DNA of 64,000 nucleotides from Pegea sp. RAD2-039 (taxonomy: Eukaryota; Chordata; Thaliacea; Salpida; Salpidae). The notes beneath the pieces are model-generated. The model did no database searches. It saw only the letters and a list, made by a program, of their open reading frames with translations, and had not been told where the DNA came from. Positions 33,981 to 47,579 of this stretch are shown one piece after another. Position numbers and translations under genes: made by a program. The DNA is taken from positions 186,001-250,000 of the forward strand of contig JAQGEQ010000140.1 of NCBI GenBank assembly GCA_034620365.1. The letters are read 5' to 3'. Each line of letters opens with the position of its first letter. Position 1 is the stretch's first letter.

Positions 33981-36812
33981 TTAAAATGGGAAATTTTCAC
34001 ATATGTCAGGTACACATGGTTGATAGCTGACTATGACTTGATCAATACTTTCATTCGTTCTTGCAACTTCTTTCCATTTATTTGTTACTTCATTGTAACA
34101 TTCGACAATTTTAACATCATCTTCTCTTTCAGAATGACTTCCTGAAACAATCAACAAGCTCATCACAATTATGCAAATTATTGTAAACATCCTAAAAATT
34201 TTATTAAAAAGTTTTTCAATTCCAAACATGAGAAAAGTTTTACCAAAAACATAAATCTTCTTATTAAATACAACAGCTTTTGGGAATCCTCTTGCATATT
34301 TCATACTTGCTACAAACTCCCAATTATCATTGAGGACATCGTATCTTTCAACAGTTTTTAAATCTTCTCTGTCATTCCAACCACCAATGGCGTAGATATA
34401 GTTGCCAAGCGTGACTACAGCTTTAATGATTTTAAAATTAGTTATCATCATAAGATCAAAACGTCATCGTGACGTCATCAGCAAATACCTAGATCAATTC
34501 GAGGTGTCAACATCGATTTTACAGAACTCCATTCGTCCCTCTGTGGATCATATTTCTCCACACTAGCAACTGGGTTATACAAATCGTAACCACCGACAAC
34601 ATACAACATCCGGTTGAAGACAGCACAACCGAAATTGCCACGAATTCTATTTAATGAAGCTCTTTGCGTCCATTCATCAGAGATCGGATCGTATCTGCAA
34701 ATAACATAATAGTTTTTGACAAATGAAGTTTTGGTTGAAATCTCATTTCATCACTCACTTCATCAATTTAATTTTATAACCACCTTGAAAAAGATACAAT
34801 TCATTTTGAACAACTTCCATTTTCGGCCAAAACAATCGACCGTTTAAACTTTTGCACTTCTTCCACTCATTTAAAATTGGGTCGTATCTAGAAATGTGAT
34901 GACGTCATATTTAGTTTGCAATGATGATGTCATCATTTGCTTCGTGCTTCTAACCTTTCCATATCACCATTCCACTTGAACATATAAATGAAACCGTTGA
35001 TGACAACAGAACTTGAAATACATGAAAAACATATCTTTGGAAGTTTAAACCAAACATCCGTTTCAGACAAACAGAACTTTGCACTTTCCAAAGATTTGTC
35101 ATCAGATCTATTGGATCTATCAACGATGTAGATCACCTGTGACGTCATATGTCAGTGGTTGAAGTGAAAAGTATTTAATTAAATAATCTTACCTGCCGAA
35201 TATCAAGTTGTCTTGGCTTACTTTCAATTGAGATGCAAGCTTTGAGGTCATCGAGGACCTTGCTGAGATATTCATAACAAGTATCTCTAATTACATCACA
35301 ACTTTCTAATTTCATCAAAATAAAATTTGGATTTATTAAATGGCATCGTACCTAGAGAAATCACAATTTTATACTCACAAGTCTGCAACTTTATAGTTTC
35401 TAGATACTTACGTTCTTAATTAATTTATTTAAACAATGTTTTCTTGAAGTTAAATCATATTTGATCCAATCTAAAAGAGCATTGAATATTTGGGATTCAC
35501 AAATCACATGAAGCTCATCTTTTGAAATTATTTTACAAATTACAGAGTCTGGTTGTAATTTGAATTCATCACTTTTTGAAATCTGGTAAATATCATGAAA
35601 TCAATCAAAAAGTTTTCTTATTAAATATGAAAAGAACAAAATCAGTAGAAATAACGAAGCAAGTAAATATTTCATGAATATTTAAGTTTGATGAAGTAGA
35701 AAAAATCTTTCTACTTAAAATGTTTTAGCCAAGAAAATAACATTTCTCTATTTTCTTACTTCTATAAAGTTTTTTCCAATAAATTTTTCAATCTTCGTTG
35801 GAAGCTCCAAAAATCCATAATTCTCAGTTAATGTTGCAAATTCGAAGCAGTTGGAAATCTCTATTTGACTTTCCAAAAAGCTGTAATTGATAAAGTATAA
35901 TTACAAAAACTATTGAAAGAAACTGAATTATAAAACTAGCTTACTTGCTACATAACTTCTCTAAACCATTTATTTGAAATATGGAATCTGCAATCATCAG
36001 TTTCTCAACGTTTTCTTCATTGATTTGTAATTTTTTTGAGTAAATGTATCCTAGAAGATCAGAGAATACATTTGGGTCTACCTCATTTAAGGTAACTTCA
36101 CGAGAATATGATTCTTTAAATCCACCTTAATAAATTCAAATAGTTTTTGGTTCATATATTCAGTTATTTTCACAATTGAAGTTGAATCTTGAATCTAACT
36201 TACCACGAAACATTGCTTCAAAATAAGGTGAAGCAGCAACTAATATACGTTTGTCACAATTGAAACTTCTTTCAAATTCATTTAATTTCACTTTGATGCT
36301 AACATCATGAATCTGAGAATCTTCAGAAGAGTCATTCAGTTTAAGTTGATGAAGATTTGTACAATTATCAACTTCCGAAACTTCATCTCTAAAATTATCA
36401 AAAGTATAATTTAATATCAAATTAAAAATAAAGAATCAGAAACAAGTTTGATAAAAATAAAAAAGTGAATAATTAAAATTACAAATACTTAATTCAGTTC
36501 TTAAATTTATAAATAAATAAAACAATAAAATTTAAATTCTTTTAAATGATTGAGTAACACTAAAATGACTCTAAAACAAATTAGAAATATAATAATTACA
36601 AGTTAAAATTGATGAAATTTAAGTTATTAATCTTTTTAAATGCAACATAAATAATTTTCTAATCTGTGTTTATTTGAAATAAAAAGTGAATTTAAAGTAA
36701 GTTTTCTTAGCGAACAATTTTAAGTGAAGACACAAAATTCTACTAACCTTTTATCATCTGTAGGTGGCATAATTGAATCGAAAACAACTTTGCTATTTAA
36801 TCTATCTACCAT
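33981..36812 (-). CDS. BTB-BACK-Kelch protein, copy E (complete, 578 aa)
   Basis: Exons: 36812-36748, 36388-36204, 36125-35945, 35880-35760, 35582-35412, 35351-35193, 35136-34955, 34887-34759, 34694-34489, 34420-34244, 34141-33981. They sum to 1737 bp = 579 codons, one frame. Exon 3 is 3 bp shorter at its acceptor (one GGT of the GTGGTGG run is missing), removing one glycine. Exon 8 is the minimal 129-bp form: after NELYLF the loop is only QGGYKIK. Exon 10 has the loop WNDRED after YAIGG, and exon 11 starts with GSHSERED where other copies have GGYSG or GGYYG, so one blade lacks its usual second glycine-aromatic pair. Otherwise the domain content equals copy B. Confidence 0.9.
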
Positions 36813-37820
36813 TTTGATGCAATTAACAAGTTTAGAAAATCTACCAACTGTTGATGTTATATAAATGAATTAGTTGATTTATATAAACAGTTTAATTTTA
36901 AAACTACCAAATAAATCGAATTATCGGATAAATAATCTAAAATAAATAATAAATAATATCAAAAGAAAAAAAGTATTTGAATTAAATATTAGCATTTTTT
37001 TAAAAGCTTTTAAAATAAATTTTTTAGAACTTGTAACAGTAAAACGCCGAACATATTTTGATAGAAAGTAATTATTATAATCATAAACTACAAAGGTTAA
37101 ACAAGTTAAATTCAAATACAAAAATCATAAAATCATAAGAAAATATATTAAATTATAGAAACGATTCAATCAAGTAGCATCATTAAAATTAAAAGAAAAA
37201 TATTTCACTAAAATAAATTAAAAAAGTTTGATATAAAAAGAAAAATTTAGAAAAAGATTAATTAAAAATGTTTTCCAAAAATTAAAAAAATAGTAGATAA
37301 AACAAAACGATGATAAATTTTTCAATGAAAGTAAATATAATTCTTATAAAGAGATTTATTCAAAGTAATAAGAAGACAACTAACAATATTGACAACTACA
37401 AGAATGATAGACGCTAGCTACAAGTAGTTAATCCGCAGATGACAGTTATCTGAAAACGAATGATAAAAACCATTTACGTCGGCGGCAAAATATTTTACAA
37501 TTATATTATAGGTAGTTATAAATAAAAGTATTATAAGTTGAATTTTGTAAATCTATAAATGAATAATTACATTATATTTTAAATAATAATAAATAATATT
37601 AACATTTGTTAAAAACATATAAAACTCATCAGGAAAAGTTAAAATAATTCGTAATTAGAAAAACGTAAAACGCTACAAAATAATTTCAAAAATAAATCAA
37701 TCTAGAAAATTAGAAAAATATTTTTATTTTCCCTAACTTGTTGAAAGAAATCGAAAAATCATTTTCATTATTAACATTATATAGTAACAAGAAAAATAAT
37801 TTGTTAAGACCTTTCTGAAA
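36813..37820. repeat. Spacer block U upstream of copy E
   Basis: Closest to the block next to copy A (shared 'aacatttgttaaaaacatataaaactc' region near 37600). No gene seen. Confidence 0.5.
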
Positions 37821-37914
37821 TAATTAGTAAAAGTAGTAGAGAATGTGAAGCCTTTGGTGTTTAGCATGAATTACAATGTTTTCAGATTAATTTGCTTCAA
37901 GACTTCTTAGTTTG

Positions 37915-38158
37915 AGATCTTTTGGTTTCACGTTAAATTCAATTTTTGACAGAGACAACAAAAATGGAAAACAGAACGTTTATATTTTAATTTCATTAGC
38001 TTTCGACAAGGTCCATCTTTTGCTAACGTACGATAGCGTACAAGAGACAAACATTCTAAAAATGGTCACCTTGGTTTTAAAAGATAGCTTTGTATTATGC
38101 CAAATTAAATGTACCAGGTGTCCTACTGATGCAAATGCTGATATCAGCTTCTATTGAT
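37915..38158 (-). mobile_element. R1 LINE fragment, beside copy E
   Basis: Same fossil as in other units, nearest to the copy beside A. A plus-strand open frame across it (37912-38157) is a shadow. Confidence 0.5.
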
Positions 38159-38159
38159 A

Positions 38160-38990
38160 TTAATTATGTTATTGGTTAGCCGAAATAAGCTTCATGGTGC
38201 TATCATGAGGTGGCTGATGAAAAGTCGCTGAAGAGATTATTAAAGGGATTATCTTTTATTAGTTACAGCAATAAAGTCAAACAATTATTTTATTTTATTT
38301 ATTTTAAAATGTAAAGAAAACTCTGACAAATTAATTATTAAACAACTGAAAGAATTTCTGCTGAACTTTGTAAGCTATGTAGATAGAAAGAAATTGATAC
38401 TTTCTGTATTGAAATTCAATTATATATATATTTATTGAATTTACAATAGAAGTTTATTATATAGATGTTTATGATATGAAAGGTAAATTCGAGATCAATA
38501 AATAAAAATTTTCTTTCATGGTTTACTATTACACCTTTTTTTTAAACAACTATATTCATTCACAGTTTGGAAAGATAACTTCAGCGTTTGGTAAAAAACA
38601 TTACTCTTTATCAAGTATAAATATTTTGTATCTTTGACGACAAAGTTGGAATCTATCTAAATTTTATAAACCACATTTTTATATACAACTGAAATAAATT
38701 TTCTCCAATTCGTTGTTATTCCATCTAATCAGTAGAAAAAACCATCTTACATTGATATGAGGTAATTAAACTAAACTTGCTTAATGTATTGCTTTCATCA
38801 GCTTTCGAATACGAAGCTTTGACGTTAAAAACTGAAGTAATTACCATTTTTCAAACTGTATGCTTCCAGCATATTCACTTACTACTATAAATCTTTGATA
38901 ATATTTGAAAAAGTTACAGCTGCAAACATATACGACCATGGGACTTTCATTTTTGCACAATTCCTGAATACTTTATAGCCTCCTAGAAAC
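38160..38990. repeat. V block, short form (E-F spacer)
   Basis: Lacks about 0.7 kb of the V block, like the second V block of the A-B spacer (6965-7676). Nothing coding seen. Confidence 0.5.
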
Positions 38991-39940
38991 TCTTATAAGA
39001 AAAATTAATTATTGTTAATCAACTATACCTCTCACTAAAACATATTACTGTAAAAATACAAAATGAAGTTACACGTTTAATAACTCTCAATGCTGATCAA
39101 GTTACATAGTAAGTTGAATTTATTTTTGGATATGTTTGATTGATGACTGACATACGAAGTTCCCTTTTCTGTAATTTGTACTAGAGAGGAACTCGAATAT
39201 CAGACCACGTTACTTTGACAGGTCGAGACCAATCTTTTGTAGTTAGTTTTAGATTAATTTTATCAAAAAGTAAATTAACAAACAGCGTTTTTACTAAACA
39301 TGAAATTTCTTGACAAGTTCACCGACAAACTTTGTTCTTTGCAAATTATAGCAGTTAGCATCGTCCAAGAAATACCTCTAGGTTACCTTAAGATATTTCT
39401 ATAGATAATTCTTCTGTAAAAACAAATACAAAAGTAAATTGTAAAATATCAAATTTAATATCTGTTCAAAAACTTAACCCTGTAACAATATTTAACTCAT
39501 TTATTTTTTAGTGAATAAAATTAAAGATTAATGAAGTGGAACGAAGTTAATTGCAGTAAAGCGGTTAAGATGCGATGCTTAGTTTGTGGGGGATATCAGA
39601 CAGTAAAAGTTGTTTGTGTAAAATGTGTAAAAGTATACTTACATTTGCACCACTTGGTACTTCAATATCAAGTAGTACCTTTTTACTTACATTTGCATCA
39701 CTTGGTACTTCAACACCAATTAGTAAGCATAATTTTTGGGTCTAGAAGACGATCTGGTCTATTTGCTATAATTTCTTGATCTTATTATCGAGCTTTTGTA
39801 ACAATGTATAAAAAAATTAAATTACCATAAATAAAATTATTATTAGTCTTGATTTTTTGCAACTTATAACTTTCTATATCTATTCAATATATATATATTT
39901 AAATATATTTATCTGAAATCATTTAATTTATAATTTTTGA

Positions 39941-40080
39941 CATCGCCAAAACCTGAAACTTTCCCAGTAACTGATGATAATGTTACCAAAAGTCCTGCAA
40001 AAGAAGAAGTTACTGATAAACAAAAAGATGAAGATCTGATAAAATGTTTGCTTCTAAATTTGTTATCTAAATCCAGTTAA
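39941..40080 (+). pseudogene. Coding-like Lys/Glu/Pro-rich segment, unrecognised
   Basis: From a stop at about 39932 the plus strand stays open for some 45 codons: TSPKPETF, then AKEEVTDKQKDEDLI, ending LLSKSS and TAA. Composition and codon rhythm look protein-coding, unlike the surroundings. No acceptor AG is visible at its left edge. The copy at 63000-63131 differs by very few bases. Probably a remnant exon of a charged, disordered region; no family is recognised. Confidence 0.3.
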
Positions 40081-40375
40081 ACTTTTATCATGTTTAGGAT
40101 TATTATATATTTATAGACAGTAAGTTTATAACTTTGTGTTAAATTTTTTAAACGGTTTCAAATATCTACCCTTATGTTAATTTTTTACTAAAAAGTTTTC
40201 AAATGAAATTACTTGTAAAGATAAAGTTATTTCCCGTGAAAATTGATTAAACAACTAAAATTAAACCAGTCTATAAACAAGACATTAAAATCTAAAGTTG
40301 TATCCTCTATATCCAATTTCAATTTTTCGTGTTTTGAAAATAGGAAAGAAAATAAGCATAAGCAAAGTGGAATTG

Positions 40376-40455
40376 CGTTTTTTGATTTTATGGGTTATTC
40401 TTCATATGTTCACGAAGGGTCTTTCTACAAAATATTCAATTTTTGTCGTAAGTAA
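40376..40455 (+). pseudogene. Possible VPS35L-like exon scrap in the type I block
   Basis: Contains DFMGYSSYVHEGSFYKIFNF followed by the same donor (tc|gtaagt) and, about 50 bp on, a short 'caagaagaggacatacagtt' piece as at 16672-16830. The two differ mostly by substitutions, so they are paralogous scraps. Confidence 0.28.
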
Positions 40456-42445
40456 AATTACTTTAAAAAAATTAAGCAGAAATGTAAAAAGTTTTTGTTG
40501 CACAAGAAGAGGACATACAGTTTGTATTGAAATGATTATCAGGAAATTTTAATTTAAGCTGTAAAAGTAAAACTTGTTATATTTGATTTCTTAAAATTAT
40601 TAATTCTGTATCAACAGCTGGACAAAAGTCTAACGATTTGTAGTCAGATAAGAAAACCTGTAAAATGAGAATAACAGAAGTTATTAAAACTCATAATTTG
40701 ATGGTTTCTCAATAGATGACAATTCCCTTCAGAATATTCAGCATTTTAATTAAACTTTTTCAAACCGTTTTCTTTGTGACTTGAGCGTTTTCAAGACTTA
40801 TTTTGTAACATTTTATAAATCAAACAATTGTTTTAACAAAAACAAATATTTTATATCAGCAAGATCTCTTCAAAACTTAGATAACTTTTCTCATGAGTAT
40901 CTCTGTTCCACTTTTAGAAATTACAGTGAAAAAGTGTTTTAACTATTTTCAAAAAGATTATTAATTTCAATTATTATTTTTATCAGCTTTAGTTGTTAAA
41001 ATTTGTCAAGCTAAACTTTTCAATCTAGTTCCGAAAGATTGTTTTTTTATTTTAAAGTCTTCTTTAATTTCCTGATTAACTCAAATAATTGAACCAAACC
41101 AATTTTGAAAGATATAAAAAGCAAGTTTAAGTTTTTATATGATTTAACATTTCAATAATTTTGGAAATGCTTTATTTTAAAAGCTTTTTTCTGTGATGTT
41201 TTAGCTAATAATTAGTATAAATAAACTATTTAATATTTTTTGTTAATATTTTAGCATTGAAAGCCTTTTAATGTGTTAATTTGATATTTATAATGAACAG
41301 TCAAATATGTACAATTTACAAATTTTGTATATTTTTAACTTGACATATTATCAGATATTAGTCTGTTTTTAACTTAATACTTTATATTCAGTTTGATAAA
41401 TTTGATGTTAATAAAAACTTTGAAACAGTGTTCACTATTCTGATATTATTATAAGTAAAGAGCATACATTAAAATAGTAAACTAATTGTAGAAACTTTCT
41501 CTTTGTATAATATTATAAGCAAGTAAAATAGTTTGACAAATTTGTTTAGTGAAGTTAATATTCTTTAAATTCTTTGAGTTAACTCTCACCAGCAAATTAT
41601 TTTTCAGATAAAAATAGAAGTTATTTGCTGTAATTGCTTTTATTATTGAGGTCAATATCATCGCTGCAGATGTTTCAGGCCACAAGTTTAAAAACCTCAA
41701 ATATCTATCAGTATGTAATTCTGGTTATCACCATAAAATCTATAATAAGAGAACCTTGTGAATCTGTTTGTGTTTCTGGGCGAGTTTCAGAGCCAACTAA
41801 CATTTTATCTCATCATAATATTCAAAGAAATAAGAATGAGAAAGTCAGACTAATGTACAGAATAAACCACAAGAACCTTGAAACATGGTATCATGTTATA
41901 TGAAATCATTGACGAGGTCAATGATACTTATAAAAATATTTATAAAAGTTGTAAAATTTTGCTGAATAAAGTGAAATATTTTTTTAGTTTTTATCTTGAT
42001 TAAACACTTTATTATAAAATTTTGTAGTCAGAACTGAATGCGTTTTCGTTTATGTCGAAAATGACGAATGAACAAATCTTTAAATCGTTAACTTTTAGTA
42101 ATTAATCAAATCCTACTTTTGTTTAGAACTTCACTATAAGATGTATCGTTAATAAATTTTCTAATTTCACAGAATTTGTTTCTTATTAGACAAAAATTTG
42201 TTAAAAATTTAATGAACTTCAATTTCTAAATAACTTCAAACAAAAAAGATCTGATTTGATGATTAAAATAAATCTCTAAATTCTAACAAACTTTTTCATA
42301 TTTTGTAAATTATCAAAAAATTAAAAAATATTCATGAAAGAACATTTTGATTTTATTCTAAATATTTTTGAAAATAAACACGACCTCAAAAGCAACTTTA
42401 TACTGAAAATAAACTTCACAGCAATCTACTAGTAAAATTTATTTA

Positions 42446-45317
42446 TTAAAATGGGAAATTTTCACATATGTCAGGTACACATGGTTGATAGCTGATTACT
42501 ACTTGATCAATCCATTCATTCGTTCTTGCAACTTCTTTCCATTCATTTGTTACTTCATTGTAACATTCGACAATTTTATCATCATCTATTCCATAATAAC
42601 CTCCTGAAACAATCAACAAGCTCATCACAATTATGCAAATTATTGTAAAGATCATAAAAATTTTATCAAAAAGTTTTTCAATTCGAAACATCAGAAAAGT
42701 TTTACCAAAAACATAAATCTTCTTATTAAATACAACAGCTTTTGGAAATCCTCTTGCATATTTCATACTTGCTACAAACTCCCAATTATCATTGAGGACA
42801 TCATATCTTTCAACAGTCTTTAAATATTCTTCTCCATTATAACCACTAATGGCGTAGATATAGTTGCCAAGCGTGACTACAGCTTTAATGATTTTAAAAT
42901 TAGTTATCATCATATGATCAAAACGTCATCGTGACGTCATCAGCAAGTACCTAAATCACTTCGAGGTGTCAACATCGATTTTACAGAACTCCATTCGTCC
43001 TTCTGTGGATCATATTTATCCACACAAGAAACTGGGTTATTCAAATCGTAACCACCGACAACATACAACATCCGGTTGAAGACAGCACAACCGAAATAGA
43101 TACAACATCTATTTAATGAAGCTCTTTGCGTCCATTCATCAGTGATCGGATCGTATCTGGAAATAACATAATAGTTTTTGGCAAATGAAGTTTTGGTTGA
43201 AATGTCATTTCATCACTCACTTCACTATTCTAGTTTTTTTTAAATAATGAAAATCTTCATAATAATCTTTAAGAATGTACAATTCATTTTTAATAACTCC
43301 AAATGTCGGCCAACACATTCGACCGTCTAAATACAAGATATCTTCTAAACGTTTGCACTTCTTCCACTCATTTAAAATTGGGTTGTATCTAGAAATGTGA
43401 TGACGTCATATTTAGTTTGCAATGATGATGTCATCATTTGCTTCATGCTTCTAACCTTTCCAAATCACCATTCCTCTTTAACATATAAATGAAACCATTG
43501 ATGACAACAGATCTTGAAATATTTCCAAGACACAGCTTTGGGAGTTTAAACCAAACATCCGTTTCAGACAAACGGAAATTTGCACTTTCCAAAGATTTCT
43601 CATCAGATCTACCAGATCCATCAATGATGTAGATAACCTGTGACGTCATATGTCAGTGGTTGAAGTGAAAAGTATTTAATTAAATAATCTTACCTGCCGA
43701 ATATCAAGTTGTCTTGGCTTACTTTCAATTGGGATGAAAGCTTTGAGGTCATCGAAGACCTTGCTGAGACATTCATAACAAGTATCTCTAATTACATCAC
43801 AACTTTCTAATTTCGTCGAAATAAAATTTGGATTTATTAAATGGCATCGTACCTAGAGAAATCACAATTTTATACTCACAAGTCTACAACTTTATAGTTT
43901 CTAGATACTTACGTTCTTAATTAATTTATTTAAAAAATGTTTTCTTGAAGGTAAATCATATTTGATCCAATCTAAAAGAGCATTGAATACTTGGGATTCA
44001 CAAATCACATGAAGCTCATCGTTTGAAATTAGTTTACAAATTACAGAGTCTGGTTGTAATCTGAATTCATCACTTTTTGAAATCTGGTAAATATCATGAG
44101 ATCAATCAAAAACTTTTTCTTATTAAATATGAAAAGAACAAAATCAGTAGAAATAACAAAGCAAGTAAATATTTCATAAATATTTAAGTTTGATGAAGTA
44201 GAAAAAATCTTTCTACTTAAAATGTTTTAGCCAAGAAAATAACATTTCTCTATTTTCTTACTTCTATAAAGTTTTTTCCAATAAATTCTTCAATCTTCGT
44301 TGAAAGCTCCAAAAATCCATAATTCTCAGCAAATGTTGCAAATCCAATACAGTTGGAAATCTCTATTTGACTTTCCAAAAAGCTGTAATTGATAAAGTAT
44401 AATTACAAAAACTATTGAAAGAAACTGAATTATAAAACTAGCTTACTTGCTACATAAATTCTCTAAACCATTTATTTGATAGATGGAATCTGCAATCATC
44501 AGTTTCTCAACGTTTTCTTCATTGATTTGTATTTTGTTTGTGTAAATGTATCCTAGAAGATCAGAGAATACATTTGGGTCTACCTCATTTAAGGTAACTT
44601 CACGAGAATATGATTCTTTAAATCCACCACCTTAATAAATTCAAATAGTTTTTTGTATATTCAGTTATTTTCACAATTGAAGTTGAATCTTGAATCTAAC
44701 TTACCACGAAACATTGCTTCAAAATAAGGTGAAGCAGCAGCTAATATACGTTTGTCACAATTGAAACTTCTTTCAAATTCATTTAATTTCACTTTGATGC
44801 TAACATCATGAATCTGAGAATCTTCAGAAGAGTCATTCAGTTTAAGTTGATGAAGATTTGTACAATTATCAACTTCCGAAACTTCATCTCTAAAATTATC
44901 AAAAGTATAATTTACTTTAGTATCAAATTATAAATAAAGAATTAGAAACAAGTTTGATAAAATAAAAAAGTGAATAATTAAAATCAAAAATACTTAATTC
45001 AGTTCTTAAATTTATAAATAAAAAAAACAATAAAATTTAAATTCTTCTAAATGATTGAGTAACACTAAAATGACTCTAAAACAAATTAGAAATATAATAA
45101 TTACAAGTTAAAATCGATGAAATTTAAGTTATTAATCTTTTTAAATGCAACATAAATAATTTTCTAATCTGTGTTTATTTTAAATAAAAAGTGAATTTAA
45201 AGTAAGTTTACTTAGCGAACAATTTTAAGTGAAGACACAAAATTCTACTAACCTTTTATCATCTGTAGGTGGCATAATTGAATCGAAAACAACTTTGCTA
45301 TTTAATCTATCTACTAT
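42446..45317 (-). CDS. BTB-BACK-Kelch protein, copy F (frame intact, usual ATG lost)
   Basis: Exons: 45317-45253, 44889-44705, 44630-44447, 44382-44262, 44083-43913, 43852-43694, 43637-43456, 43388-43221, 43156-42951, 42882-42706, 42603-42446. They sum to 1776 bp = 592 codons, one frame throughout. The codon at 45317-45315 that is ATG in the other copies is ATA. The next in-frame ATG is at 45275-45273 (residue 15, MPPTDDKR), still before the BTB domain, so a protein about 577 aa long with BTB, BACK and Kelch could still be made. The first GG of one blade reads ISGYNGEE rather than IGG. Exon 11 is 3 bp shorter than in most copies. I keep it as a gene with a doubtful start rather than a pseudogene. 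Confidence 0.75.
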
Positions 45318-46330
45318 TTTGATGAAATTAACAAGTTTAGAAAATCTACCAACTGTTGATGTTATATAAATGAATCAGTTGATTTATATAAACAGTTTAA
45401 TTTTAAAACTACCAAATAAATCGAAATATCGGAAAATTAATCTAAAATAAATAATAAATAATATCAAAAGAAAAAAAGTATTTGAATTAAATATTAGCAA
45501 TTTTTTTAAAACTTTTAAAAGAAATATTTTAGAACTTGTAACAGTAAAACGCCGAACATATTTTGATAAAAAGTAATTATTATAATTATAAACCACCAAG
45601 TTTAAACAAGTTAAATTCAAATACATAATAATAAAATCATAAGAAAATATATTAAATTATAGAAACGATTTAACCAAGTAGCATCATTAAAATTAAAAGA
45701 AAAATATTTTACTAAAATAAATTAAAAAAGTTTGATATAAAAAGAAAAATTTAGAAAAAGATTAATTAAAAATGTTTTCCAAAAATTAAAAAAAAAATAG
45801 TGGATAAACAAAACGATGATAAATTTTTCAATGAAAGTAAAGATAATTCTTATATAGAGATTTATTCAAAGTTATAGGAAGACAACTAACAATATTGACA
45901 ACTACAAGAATGATAGACGCTAGTTACAAGTAGTTAATTAGCAGATGACAGTAATCTGAAAACGAATGATGAAAACCATTTACGTCGGCGGCAAAATATT
46001 TTACAATTATATTATAGGTAGTTATAAATAAAAGTAGTATAGGTTGAATTTTGTAAATCTATAAATGAATAATTACAATATATGTTAAATAATAATAAAT
46101 AATATTAACATTTGTTAAAAGCATATACGAAGACTCATCAGGAAAAGTTAGAATAATTCGAAATTAGAAAAACGTAAAACGCTACAAAATAATTTCAAAA
46201 ATAAATCAATCTAGAAAATTAGAAAAATATTTTTATATTCTCTAACTTGTTGAAAGAAATCGAAAAATCATTTTCATAATTAACATTTAGTAACTAGAGT
46301 AAATAATTTGTTTAAGACCTTTCTGAAATT
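45318..46330. repeat. Spacer block U upstream of copy F
   Basis: Similar to the other U blocks. A 6-bp loss ('tatata' of 'cattatatagtaac') is seen near 46288. No gene. Confidence 0.5.
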
Positions 46331-46419
46331 AATAGTAAAAGTAGTAGAGCATGTGAAGCCTTTGATGTTTAGCATGAACTACATTGTTGTCAGATTAGTT
46401 TGCTTCAAAACTTTCTATT

Positions 46420-46665
46420 TTGAGATCTTTTTCTGTCACGTTAAATTCAATTTTTGACAGAGACAAGAAAAATGGAAAATAGAACGTCTTTATTTTAATT
46501 TCTTTAACTTTCGACAAAGTCCATGTTTTGCTAACGTACGATAGCGTACAAGAGACAAACGCTCTATAAATGGTCGCCTTGGTTTTAAAAGATAGCTTTG
46601 TATTATGCCAAATTAAATGTACCAGGTGTCCTACTGATGCAGATGCTGATATCAGCTTCTAATGG
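46420..46665 (-). mobile_element. R1 LINE fragment, first of two beside copy F
   Basis: Same fossil. The end reads 'gcttctaatggtattaagga' rather than 'gcttctattgatattaatga'. Confidence 0.5.
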
Positions 46666-47254
46666 TATTAAGGATGTTATTGGTGAGCCGAAATAAGCTT
46701 CATGATGCTATCATGAGGTGGCTGATGAAAAGTCGCTGAAGAGATTATTAAAGGGATTATCTTTTACTATTTACAACAATAAAGTCAAACAGTTATTTTA
46801 ATTTATTTTTTCAAAATGTAGATAAAACTCTGAAAATTAATTATTAAACAACTTAAAGAATTTCTGCTGAACTTTATAAGCTATGTAGATAGAAAGAAAT
46901 TGATACTTTCTGTATTGAAATTCAATTATATATATATTTATTGAATTTACAATAGAAGTTTATTCCATCTAATTAGTAGTAAAACATTTATTTAAAAATT
47001 CTGGAAGTTTATTTTCTTCAATTTTCGGCTGTTTTAAGATTAACTTTTTTTCTGATTTTTCCCAACTTGTTGAAGGAATTCGAAAAATCATTTTCATAAT
47101 TAACATTATATAGTAACTAGAAAAAATAATTTGTTTAAGACCTTTCTGAAATTATTAGTAAAAGTAGTAGAGCATGTGAAGCCTTTGATGTTTAGCATGA
47201 ACTACATTGTTGTCAGATTAGTTTGATTCAAAACTTTCTAGTTTGAGATCTTTT

Positions 47255-47492
47255 TCTGTCACGTTAAATTCAATTTTTGACAGAGACAACAAAAATGGAA
47301 AACAGAACGTCTTTATTTTAATTTCTTTAGCTTTCGACAAGGTCCATGTTTTGCTAACGTACGATAGCGTACAAGAGACAAACGCTCTATAAATGGTCGC
47401 CTTGGTTTTAAAACATAGCTTTGTATTATGCCAAATTAAATGTACCAGGTGTCCTATTGATTCAGATGCTGATATCAGCTTCTATTGATATT
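47255..47492 (-). mobile_element. R1 LINE fragment, second of two beside copy F
   Basis: Closer to the fragment near copy A (shared 'tcctattgattcagatgctg') than to its neighbour at 46420, so the duplication may come from exchange between units rather than a simple local copy. Confidence 0.5.
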
Positions 47493-47579
47493 AATGATGT
47501 TATTGGCCGAGATAAGTTTCACGATGCTATCATGAGGTGGCTGATGAAAAGTCGCTGAAGAGATTATTAAAGGGATTAT

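Larger units (their letters stand above)
38990..42430. repeat. Type I spacer block with extra 1.1-kb segment (3' side of copy F)
   Basis: As the other type I blocks, plus the segment 39690-40850. That segment is also present at 62770-63910 and absent near 8370 and 25860. At its left joint the words 'acttacatttgcaccacttg' occur twice (39640 and 39685 region). Unrecognised minus frame 41482-41700. Confidence 0.5.
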
